Assembly: GCA_002083985.1 (NCBI GenBank) | Contig: MTER01000189.1 | Span: 1-6,495, forward strand | Length of the DNA: 6,495 nt | Direction of reading: 5' to 3' | Origin: Candidatus Altarchaeales archaeon A3 | Lineage (GTDB): Archaea; Altiarchaeota; Altiarchaeia; Altiarchaeales; Altiarchaeaceae | In this document: piece after piece, positions 1 through 4,824 of the stretch | Position numbering within the stretch: position 1 is the stretch's first letter | Layout of the letters: every line of letters starts with the position of its first letter | The notes under the pieces: generated by a model | What the model was told of the DNA's origin: nothing | Seen by the model: the letters and a program-made list of their open reading frames with translations, nothing else | Databases searched by the model: none | Program-made: the position numbers and the translations under genes

Positions 1-1
1 C

Positions 2-268
2 TATTTGTACTATGGGTTGAAGCCACTACCTCTGATAAAAGAGGTATTTTCAGGGTCAGATTTATTCTATCATCCAAGTATTCCCAAAAACGAATATGCT
101 CAATAAAGAGTGGAGGTTATTCGTGATTTTTTGACGGTTACGAGTGATTTATCCCTTAATATTGAGCAAGTTCAAAAAAATTACCAAAATAGTTTCGAAA
201 TTGCTTTTTGTACCTTTCCGCATAGATTTAGATTTATGTATATTCATTTTTTACTTTTAAATATTTAG
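2..268 (+). pseudogene. Decayed open frame with one in-frame TAA, unidentified; possibly a transposase remnant
   Basis: One plus-strand frame stays open from the window edge to TAG at 266-268 except for a single TAA at 104-106. In DNA this AT-rich a random frame of 89 codons should contain several stops, so it looks like former coding sequence. The upstream part reads like protein (for example VFSGSDLFYHPSIPKNEYAQ, codons 44-103). After the TAA it continues as RVEVIRDFLTVTSDLSLNIE and EQVQKNYQNS, which resembles the short helix-turn-helix segment near the N-terminus of some transposases. That resemblance is an impression from memory, not a search result. The tail (FMYIHFLLLNI) is hydrophobic and unlike the rest, suggesting the true frame is lost before the final stop. 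The 5' end is outside the window. It could instead be a chance frame, or a short gene starting at GTG 110. Confidence 0.3.
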
Positions 269-269
269 G

Positions 270-335
270 TTAATTTAAATTAAATTGCAATCTGTTTATT
301 TTACATTTGATATGTTGTGTATTAATTTAAATTAA
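270..335. repeat. Two copies of a 14-bp AT palindrome, 52 bp apart
   Basis: TTAATTTAAATTAA, a perfect palindrome, occurs at 270-283 and again at 322-335. With the next base (A) the direct repeat is 15 bp. The sequence uses only A and T, so chance recurrence in such DNA is possible. It could also be a protein-binding site pair. No neighbouring plus-strand gene start is convincing. Confidence 0.5.
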
Positions 336-376
336 AAAGTATTTAAATTTAAATAAATTTGGCCCATATCTTTAAT

Positions 377-399
377 ATCATCTCACTTCGTTCGGAGAT
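377..399 (-). repeat. 23-bp repeat, non-coding copy
   Basis: The reverse complement of 377-399 is identical over 23 bp to 2167-2189, inside the transglutaminase-like gene. It contains the core CTCCGAACGAAGTGAG. The shorter core CGAACGAAGTGAG is found again at 3621-3633, and the related CGAACAATGTGAG in the tandem array at 1769-1863. The sequences flanking the 23 bp differ between the two copies. Confidence 0.8.
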
Positions 400-534
400 T
401 TTAAATTTTTGTAAAATTTAAAAACACCTTTGCTAACACTCGGAGATTTTAAATAAATTTAAAATCGTGAAATTACTGCAAAAATTTTTAAATTTTTCAG
501 GCCATCACAGAATCAAAAATAAGAGCCATTCTTT

Positions 535-1701
535 TTAATTATATTCTGCATTTATCTTAACATAATCATAAGTCAAATCGCACCCCCACGCCGTTGCATT
601 GTTATTTCCTTCATTTAAATTGAGCAAAATTCTTATGTTTTTTGCTTTCATTATGCTCCAGTCATCTAATTTATTAACAAGTCCTTTGTTTAAAATTTCA
701 ACAACATTCTTGCTATCCATATCCTCAAATTTCAAATCAACATTGTCAAAATTTATTTTTGCAACGCTTCCGGCAGCGCTGATTATTCTTCCCCAGTTTA
801 AATTTTCTCCGAAAAATGCGGATTTAACCAAATTTGAATTCACTATTGTCAGTGCAATTTTATTTGCCTTGCTCTCTGTCTTTGCACCTTCAACGACAAC
901 TTCTAAAAATTTAGTCGCTCCTTCGCCATCCGCCACAACCTTTTTTGCTAATTCTTTTGTTGAAAATTTAAGCAAAAATTTAAAGTCATCAACGCTGCTG
1001 TCTTTTGTTCCGTCGGAAAGTAAAATAATGCAGTCATTTGTGCTCATACACCCGTCAACAGAAATCATATTGAACGATTCGCCAACTGCTTCCTTTAAGG
1101 TCTCATTTAAAATTTCTGTGTTGTTATTTTCCCCCAAATTTGCATTTGTTGTTAAGAAACACAGCATCGTTGCAATATTCGGGGCAATCATTCCCGCACC
1201 TTTGCAAATCCCACCTATTTTTATACCTTTATATTCGTAACAAATTTCCTTAAATTTCGTATCCGTTGTCATTATCGCCTTATTTGCATTTCGGGAAGAA
1301 ATTTCATTAATGTCCAAATCATTCACAATTTTTCTTATTTTTTCAATATCCATCCGTTTTCCGATAATTCCTGTTGATTCGCACAAAATTTCATCACTAT
1401 TAATCTTCAATTTTTCCGCTGCAATTTTGCACATTTCTTTGGCATCTGCAATTCCATCCTTCACACACGCATTTGCATTTCCGGAATTGACAATTATTGC
1501 CTTAAATTTTTGTCTCCGCTTTAGTTGTGCTATATTGTATTTTACTGGATTTGCCTTTATGGAATTTTTTGTCCATACAGCAGCACAATCACATAAGTCG
1601 TCATTCCATATTAAAGTTACTCCGTATTTTTCCGTTTTGATTCCATTTGCCTTAAATTTGTTTATACATATTCCGTCATTACAGGACTTTATTTCATCCA
1701 T
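535..1701 (-). CDS. argJ: ArgJ, glutamate N-acetyltransferase / ornithine acetyltransferase
   Basis: ArgJ transfers the acetyl group from N-acetylornithine to glutamate, giving ornithine and N-acetylglutamate in the cyclic arginine pathway in the cytoplasm; some members also use acetyl-CoA. The 388-residue length is normal for the family. Visible motifs in order are VNSGNANACVKDG (71-83), CESTGIIGKRM (107-117, with the Thr-Gly of the oxyanion hole), KGAGMIAPNIATML (167-180), SVDGCMSTNDC (214-224), DGEGATKFLEV (258-268), FGENLNWGRI (297-306) and the terminal ATAWGCDLTYDYVKINAEY (369-387). Thr178 in IATML is the expected nucleophile exposed when the precursor cleaves itself into alpha and beta chains. 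The ATG start gives a complete N-terminus; no Shine-Dalgarno sequence precedes it. The gene stands alone, with no other arg genes in the window, and an array of palindromic repeats begins about 40 bp upstream. Sequence alone does not show whether it is mono- or bifunctional. Confidence 0.97.
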   Translation of the reverse strand: MDEIKSCNDGICINKFKANGIKTEKYGVTLIWNDDLCDCAAVWTKNSIKANPVKYNIAQLKRRQKFKAIIVNSGNANACVKDGIADAKEMCKIAAEKLKINSDEILCESTGIIGKRMDIEKIRKIVNDLDINEISSRNANKAIMTTDTKFKEICYEYKGIKIGGICKGAGMIAPNIATMLCFLTTNANLGENNNTEILNETLKEAVGESFNMISVDGCMSTNDCIILLSDGTKDSSVDDFKFLLKFSTKELAKKVVADGEGATKFLEVVVEGAKTESKANKIALTIVNSNLVKSAFFGENLNWGRIISAAGSVAKINFDNVDLKFEDMDSKNVVEILNKGLVNKLDDWSIMKAKNIRILLNLNEGNNNATAWGCDLTYDYVKINAEYN

Positions 1702-1742
1702 TTTAATTCGCTTAAAAATTATGATTTGCTAAATTTATTTGC

Positions 1743-1892
1743 TATTTCAAAACTTGTTTTGAAATATCCGAACAATGTGAGGTTATTTCAAAACTTGTTT
1801 TGAAATATCCGAACAATGCGAGGTTATTTCAAAACTTGTTTTGAAATATCCGAACAATGTGAGGTTATTTCAAAAATGAAATTTTTGAAATA
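1743..1892. repeat. Tandem 41-bp palindrome-bearing repeats: three full copies and a partial fourth
   Basis: Units run 1743-1783, 1784-1824 and 1825-1865 with a strict 41-bp period and one base difference (GTGAGG in units 1 and 3, GCGAGG in unit 2). Each begins with a perfect inverted repeat, TATTTCAAAAC and GTTTTGAAATA around a central TT, followed by the 17-bp tail TCCGAACAATGTGAGGT. The partial fourth copy (1866-1892) has a changed centre: arms TATTTCAAAAAT and ATTTTTGAAATA around GAA, with no recognisable tail. Bases 1867-1892 are identical over 26 bp to 3593-3618. The array lies 42 to about 190 bp upstream of the argJ start. It may be a palindromic repeat family that expanded in tandem, or a set of operators or hairpins in the argJ leader. 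Confidence 0.95.
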
Positions 1893-1935
1893 TATTGAAA
1901 GCTATGCCGAAAATATACAAGATTTTTAATTTTTT

Positions 1936-1958
1936 AAAATGTTTGTTTGAAACATTTT
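1936..1958. repeat. Small hairpin sequence
   Basis: AAAATGTTT and AAACATTTT form a perfect 9-bp stem around the 5-nt loop GTTTG. It lies downstream of the transglutaminase-like gene on the minus strand. Read in that direction it is followed by A-rich rather than T-rich sequence, so it is not a typical intrinsic terminator for that gene. Read on the plus strand it is followed by TA-rich sequence with few Ts. Confidence 0.5.
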
Positions 1959-1967
1959 TAAATACTG

Positions 1968-2006
1968 AAACCTATGATGTTTTAATCTTTAAAAATCTAT
2001 AGGTTT
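1968..2006. repeat. 8-bp inverted repeat near the 3' end of the transglutaminase-like gene
   Basis: AAACCTAT (1968-1975) and ATAGGTTT (1999-2006) are perfectly complementary across a 23-nt AT-rich loop. The stem is weak. The location about 40 bp past the minus-strand stop codon would fit a 3'-end structure, but this is speculative. Confidence 0.35.
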
Positions 2007-2046
2007 TTTAAATGAGAGCGAAGCGAACTTAAATTTAATTGTTGAA

Positions 2047-3021
2047 TTATATCAGTTTTCCCTTAACATTGATTTCCACATGAGCGTCTTCCTTAACAAC
2101 GATTTCCGTTCCGAAATTTACTATTTTAAAACACTCATCATATTCAAAATCGCAAAGATTTTGAATATCTCCGAACGAAGTGAGATGATGGTTTTTGGGA
2201 ATTTCAAGATTTACTTCCTTAAAATACCTTTTTATTTGTCCTTCACCAAACCGGCTTATCGGAATGTGCGTTGCATCAACAAAAAATTTCTGATTTAAAG
2301 ATAAATCCATCGGAATCCAGGAAAAATTTTCCCAGTCGTAAAATTCAGCCCAAGTGTGTGGATAAAATTTCCCATACTTCACAAAACCAAGCACATATCT
2401 GGATGGAATTTCAAAATATCTGCAAAATGCAATGAACAATGTTGAATAATGAACACAATTCCCGATGCGATTTTTAAAGAGCCATTCCGCACTCTTCATT
2501 TCGTCAATGTCGCTGTATCTTAAATTTAAAAAAATCCATGTTGAAATTTTATATATGATTTCTCTGCTATTCTCCACTCTAAATTGCTCAATAAATTTTT
2601 TCGTATCATCGGAAAGAATACAATATTTTCCAAAATTTAAAAATTTATCGGGATTTGAATTGTCCCGAACGGATTTATATGCCTGATTTTTGAGCTTAAA
2701 ATAAATTTTACAGCCCTCTTTGTCGCCCTTATTATATTTTTTTCTGAAATTTAAAATTGCTATACCGTCTTCAATTTTGAAATCCCTGTCCGAATCCTCA
2801 TTTTCTTCCCCTAAAAATTTATACTCTGATACTTTATGATATTCATCCTCAATCGGAACTGGAAAAGAAACGGAAAGAGAAGGTGACTCATTAATAAAAT
2901 TTGCCTTTACTTCAATAATCAGTTCAATTAATGCATCGCTTATATTTCTGTTATCTTCGCCGGCAATTTTTTCAACTATTTTTTCAGAAATTTTGCCTGT
3001 GAGTTTATCTACGATATTCAC
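2047..3021 (-). CDS. Transglutaminase-like cysteine peptidase-fold protein, soluble
   Basis: The protein has 324 residues. A papain-like transglutaminase core lies at about 150-245. Cys189 is in RIGNCVHYSTLFIAFCR, followed by the typical IPSRYVLGF (205-213), His222 in YPHTWAEFY and Asp239 in WIPMDLS. This is the complete Cys-His-Asp triad, so it is probably an active protease or acyl-transferase rather than a dead relative. Residues 1-145 and 246-324 match no family I can name. No signal peptide or membrane segment is visible, so it should be cytoplasmic, unlike many secreted relatives. The start is GTG at 3019-3021: an in-frame TAG lies two codons upstream and GGAG (opposite 3032-3035) sits 10 nt before it. 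It follows the CBS gene by 25 nt and is probably cotranscribed. Residues 278-286 (HHLTSFGDI) are encoded by a 23-bp repeat also found in non-coding DNA. Substrate unknown. Confidence 0.85.
   Translation of the reverse strand: MNIVDKLTGKISEKIVEKIAGEDNRNISDALIELIIEVKANFINESPSLSVSFPVPIEDEYHKVSEYKFLGEENEDSDRDFKIEDGIAILNFRKKYNKGDKEGCKIYFKLKNQAYKSVRDNSNPDKFLNFGKYCILSDDTKKFIEQFRVENSREIIYKISTWIFLNLRYSDIDEMKSAEWLFKNRIGNCVHYSTLFIAFCRYFEIPSRYVLGFVKYGKFYPHTWAEFYDWENFSWIPMDLSLNQKFFVDATHIPISRFGEGQIKRYFKEVNLEIPKNHHLTSFGDIQNLCDFEYDECFKIVNFGTEIVVKEDAHVEINVKGKLI
2167..2189 (+). repeat. 23-bp repeat, copy inside the transglutaminase-like coding region
   Basis: These bases match the reverse complement of 377-399 over 23 bp. 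Read on the minus strand they encode HHLTSFGD and the start of the next codon within the C-terminal region of the transglutaminase-like protein. The reading frame is undisturbed. The core CGAACGAAGTGAG is the same as in the module at 3621-3633. Confidence 0.8.
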
Positions 3022-3031
3022 CTTCTATTTG

Positions 3032-3035
3032 CTCC
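3032..3035 (-). promoter_or_regulatory. Shine-Dalgarno site deciding the GTG start of the transglutaminase-like gene
   Basis: On the minus strand AGGAGC provides GGAG 10 nt before GTG at 3021-3019. The in-frame TAG two codons upstream excludes a longer protein, so this site and the GTG fix the start. Confidence 0.55.
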
Positions 3036-3046
3036 TAAAGATGTCC

Positions 3047-3460
3047 TTATTTAGCCCTTCTCTTTTTCTTTTCCTCTGCGGCTATTGCATCAATTATATC
3101 CGCATTTGACATCACTCCGACTATATCTATTCCGTTGAATACGGCAAGATGCTTTAAATTTATTTTTTTCATTAATTTTGCGGCATATTTTATAGGCATT
3201 CCGGGAGAAACAATCGCCAGCGGAGAAGATGAAATTTCACCAACCTTTACTTTGTTCAAATTTTTATCATCCGCATACGCCTTAATAATATCTTTTCCAG
3301 TTATAATTCCAAACGGTTCCCTGTTTTCACTCGGTTCAACTATCAAACTTCCAATACGGTTTTCATACATCTTAATTGCCGCATCCATCAGAGATGCATT
3401 CTTTTCAATTTTTACAAAGTCCTTTTTCATTATATCCCTTACTTTTATTTCGCTTGCCAT
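3047..3460 (-). CDS. Stand-alone CBS-domain-pair protein
   Basis: The 137-residue protein consists almost entirely of two CBS motifs forming one Bateman module. CBS1 is about 7-64, from VRDIMKKDFVKIEKNASLMD to GIITGKDIIKAY (51-62). CBS2 is about 72-127, ending GVMSNADIIDAI (115-126). Such modules usually bind adenosyl nucleotides (AMP, ATP, S-adenosylmethionine) and act as sensors or regulatory subunits; free-standing pairs are common in archaea. The Gly-x-x-Thr/Ser-x-x-Asp signatures (GIITGKD and GVMSNAD) support ligand binding. The C-terminus is a short basic tail (KKKRRAK). The ATG start lies directly before the first CBS motif. The gene heads a probable two-gene unit with the transglutaminase-like gene, 25 nt downstream, so it may sense a ligand for that protein; this is guilt by association only. 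No catalytic domain is fused. Confidence 0.92.
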   Translation of the reverse strand: MASEIKVRDIMKKDFVKIEKNASLMDAAIKMYENRIGSLIVEPSENREPFGIITGKDIIKAYADDKNLNKVKVGEISSSPLAIVSPGMPIKYAAKLMKKINLKHLAVFNGIDIVGVMSNADIIDAIAAEEKKKRRAK

Positions 3461-3527
3461 TTTTTATGATTTAATTTATTTGTTTTAAAATTTATTGTTT
3501 TAAAAATTTATTGTCGGAACATTAAAT

Positions 3528-3539
3528 AATTTATAAAAT
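3528..3539 (-). promoter_or_regulatory. Possible archaeal TATA box for the CBS/transglutaminase gene pair
   Basis: On the minus strand this reads ATTTTATAAATT, close to the archaeal TATA consensus, about 70 nt before the CBS ATG. Transcription would then start near 3500-3505, leaving a leader of about 40 nt. The bases immediately upstream belong to the inserted element at 3540-3684, so any BRE would come from that element. The DNA is so AT-rich that other TATA-like sites exist, and the assignment is tentative. Confidence 0.3.
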
Positions 3540-3684
3540 GTAACTATTCAGAGGGTGTCAAATTTACCTGTGAAATTTTTGAAAAAAATACAATTTCAAA
3601 AATGAAATTTTTGAAATACACGAACGAAGTGAGCGTAAAAATTAAAATTTTACTCGTAATTTTTAGGGGTGGCTGAATAGTTAC
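3540..3684. mobile_element. 145-bp IS66-type MITE (non-autonomous element) with 8-bp target duplication
   Basis: The ends are perfect 12-bp inverted repeats: GTAACTATTCAG (3540-3551) and CTGAATAGTTAC (3673-3684). The element is flanked on both sides by TATAAAAT (3532-3539 and 3685-3692), an exact 8-bp direct repeat. IS66-family insertion sequences have ends starting GTAA and make 8-bp target duplications, so this is best read as a miniature derivative mobilised by an IS66 transposase. There is no open frame inside, and no such transposase in the window. The interior carries a palindrome (3593-3617), the CGAACGAAGTGAG motif (3621-3633), and a further 9-bp inverted repeat TAAAAATTA / TAATTTTTA (3636-3644 and 3657-3665). 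It lies upstream of the CBS gene and downstream of the SMR gene. Confidence 0.85.
3593..3633. repeat. Copy of the palindrome plus CGAACGAAGTGAG module inside the MITE
   Basis: A palindrome with arms ATTTCAAAAAT and ATTTTTGAAAT around GAA (3593-3617) is followed after 3 nt by CGAACGAAGTGAG (3621-3633). The first 26 bp are identical to 1867-1892, and the whole arrangement parallels the tandem units at 1743-1865, where a similar palindrome is followed by CGAACAATGTGAG. Confidence 0.85.
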
Positions 3685-3711
3685 TATAAAATTTTATATT
3701 AAATTTTAAAA

Positions 3712-3824
3712 CCCACATTCCGCACATCACTCTCAAAAACGATAAAATTTACAAATTTTTTGTCTAAATTTTGCGAAAAACAATCGGAAATTAAAAAAAT
3801 TTGATCGGATGTGCGGAATGTAGG
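3712..3824. mobile_element. Second short inverted-repeat element, possible MITE
   Basis: CCCACATTCCGCACATC (3712-3728) is the inverted repeat of 3808-3824 with one mismatch in 17, enclosing 79 AT-rich bases. TAAAA flanks both sides (3707-3711 and 3825-3829), compatible with a 5-bp target duplication, but this sequence is so simple that the match could be chance. GC content is concentrated in the ends, as expected for transposase-bound termini. No open frame of note lies inside. I cannot assign it to an insertion sequence family. A long-stemmed non-coding RNA or a protein-binding pair is an alternative. Confidence 0.6.
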
Positions 3825-3829
3825 TAAAA

Positions 3830-3961
3830 AGGAAATTTAAAAATTCACTTTTATTTTTCCTTAATAACGCAATAATAAAATTGGCAAATATAAATTTATT
3901 TACTATCGTGAATATAAAAGAATATGTCAAATTTAATTTTGCGTGCTATATATCTCTGACT
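3830..3961. other. Non-coding AT-rich tail downstream of the SMR gene
   Basis: Nothing gene-like is supported between the second inverted-repeat element and the SMR stop codon. On the minus strand it is rich in short T runs, which could end transcription of the nifS-to-SMR operon in an archaeal host; no defined hairpin terminator is seen. Confidence 0.4.
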
Positions 3962-4288
3962 TCAATATGTTCCGCTTAAATACAATCCGGCAACACCTGC
4001 AATAATTAATCCGATAGACACAACCTTCAATGCAGTTACCGGCTCCTTAAAATAAAGTATTCCTATAATTGCAATAAGCGTAATCCCGACGGCCGCCCAC
4101 ACAGCGTAAGCGAGACCAATATCAATGGTTTTAACCGCATAAGTTAAAGCAACAAAACTTCCTCCGTAAAGTACAAACATCATGACCGAAGGCAAAATTT
4201 TTGTAAATCCATCGGAAAGTTTCATACAAGTTGTCCCTGCAACTTCCAAAAGTATTGCCAACAGCAAATAAATCCATGCAACAGACAT
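3962..4288 (-). CDS. SMR-family small multidrug efflux protein, Qac/EmrE type
   Basis: The 108-residue, four-helix membrane protein has the full SMR pattern: LLLAILLEVAGTTCMKLSDG (8-27) with the essential membrane-embedded Glu15 (equivalent to EmrE Glu14), GFTKILPS (27-34), Tyr41 and SFVALTYA (44-51), GLAYAVWAAVG (58-68) with Trp64, and a glycine-rich fourth helix (about 86-105). These proteins work as dimers that exchange protons for drugs or cations. The EVAGT sequence and the Tyr41/Trp64 pair point to the broad-substrate Qac type rather than the guanidinium exporter type. The gene follows iscU by 19 nt with no clear Shine-Dalgarno sequence and is the last gene of the apparent operon. Its presence beside arsenic efflux suggests a toxic-compound resistance role, but the substrate cannot be read from sequence. 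Confidence 0.95.
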   Translation of the reverse strand: MSVAWIYLLLAILLEVAGTTCMKLSDGFTKILPSVMMFVLYGGSFVALTYAVKTIDIGLAYAVWAAVGITLIAIIGILYFKEPVTALKVVSIGLIIAGVAGLYLSGTY

Positions 4289-4307
4289 TTTTATTGAGGT
4301 TTATTTT

Positions 4308-4799
4308 TTATTTTTCTCCCAAATGTTCCGCATACTCTTTATCCTTTTTTATTTTTTCGTGTGCGTTTTTAAGCCCTTCAGGAATTTCGTATGTGTTTTT
4401 TGAAAAATAATCATATATTGCCTCTGCCAGTGCATCCGATGCCAAATTTGAGCAGTGCATTTTTATCGGAGGTAATCCGTCAAGTGCTTCTGCAACATCT
4501 GCCTTTGTTATTTTCAGTCCTTCTTCTATGGTTTTTCCTCTTGCAATTTCCGTTATCATTGAAGAAGTTGCAATCGCAGCAGCACATCCTATTGTTTTAA
4601 ATTTTATGTCTTCTATAAAGTCATAGTTAGGGTCATGTTTATTGTTATTGTTGCCGTCAGCAATTTTTTTGACTTTAATAAATATCTGCATAACATCCCC
4701 GCATATCATGTTTCCTGCAAGTCCAACGCCGTCCGCATTTTCAATTTCTCCGACATTTCTTGGATTCATAAAGTGTTCCATTACTTTTTTTGAGTACAT
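4308..4799 (-). CDS. iscU: IscU/NifU-type Fe-S cluster assembly scaffold
   Basis: IscU receives sulfur from the cysteine desulfurase and builds [2Fe-2S] or [4Fe-4S] clusters for transfer to apoproteins. All three ligand cysteines are present: Cys33 in GNMICGDVM with the usual Asp35 two residues on, Cys72 in IGCAAAIATSSM, and Cys116 in MHCSNLASDAL next to His115. The opening YSKKVMEHFMNPRNVGEIEN is typical. The loop between Cys33 and Cys72 is about 13 residues longer than in E. coli IscU, owing to an Asn-rich insert (GNNNNKHDPN, 49-58). A tail of about 28 residues follows the usual end (136-163). The partner desulfurase gene is encoded upstream in the same direction, with arsC and acr3 between them. 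The gap to acr3 is 25 nt. No good Shine-Dalgarno sequence precedes the ATG. Confidence 0.96.
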   Translation of the reverse strand: MYSKKVMEHFMNPRNVGEIENADGVGLAGNMICGDVMQIFIKVKKIADGNNNNKHDPNYDFIEDIKFKTIGCAAAIATSSMITEIARGKTIEEGLKITKADVAEALDGLPPIKMHCSNLASDALAEAIYDYFSKNTYEIPEGLKNAHEKIKKDKEYAEHLGEK

Positions 4800-4824
4800 T
4801 TTTAATTTTTCATTGCTTAAATTT

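Larger units (their letters stand above)
269..534. other. Non-coding AT-rich block downstream of argJ
   Basis: No gene is supported here. The block contains two copies of a 14-bp perfect palindrome, a 23-bp repeat shared with the transglutaminase-like gene, a 15-bp direct repeat (TCGGAGATTTTAAAT at 392-406 and 440-454), and several runs of A and T. On the minus strand, downstream of the argJ stop, T-rich stretches such as those opposite 479-497 could serve as an archaeal-style terminator, but no strong stem followed by a clean T-tract is seen. Confidence 0.6.

Noticed and set aside
97..168. Structured RNA suggested by TGCTCAATA (97-105) and TATTGAGCA (160-168)
   Set aside because: The 9-bp stem is isolated, its interior does not pair well, the arms overlap a frame that looks formerly coding, and no known RNA motif is present.
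599..1240. 213-codon plus-strand frame opposite argJ
   Set aside because: It lies wholly antisense to an unmistakable argJ, and its Phe/Ser/Leu-rich product is what the complement of an AT-rich gene gives. The same reasoning applies to 1310-1732 and to the plus-strand frames opposite the transglutaminase-like, CBS, iscU and acr3 genes.
1743..1892. CRISPR array (regular palindromic repeats at 41-bp spacing)
   Set aside because: The sequence between the palindromes is the same in every unit, so there are no distinct spacers, and no cas genes are present. It is a tandem repeat.
1936..1958. Intrinsic terminator for the transglutaminase-like gene
   Set aside because: On the gene's strand the hairpin is followed by A-rich rather than T-rich sequence, so it lacks the required tract.
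3733..3930. 65-codon minus-strand frame (begins MTYSFIFTIVNKFIF)
   Set aside because: It runs through one end of the second inverted-repeat element, is a low-complexity Phe/Ile/Lys/Asn product expected from AT-rich DNA, and lacks a ribosome binding site or recognisable domain.
4289..4307. Guanidine-type riboswitch upstream of the SMR gene
   Set aside because: The gap to iscU is only 19 nt, too short for a riboswitch, and the protein looks like the Qac type rather than the guanidinium exporter type.
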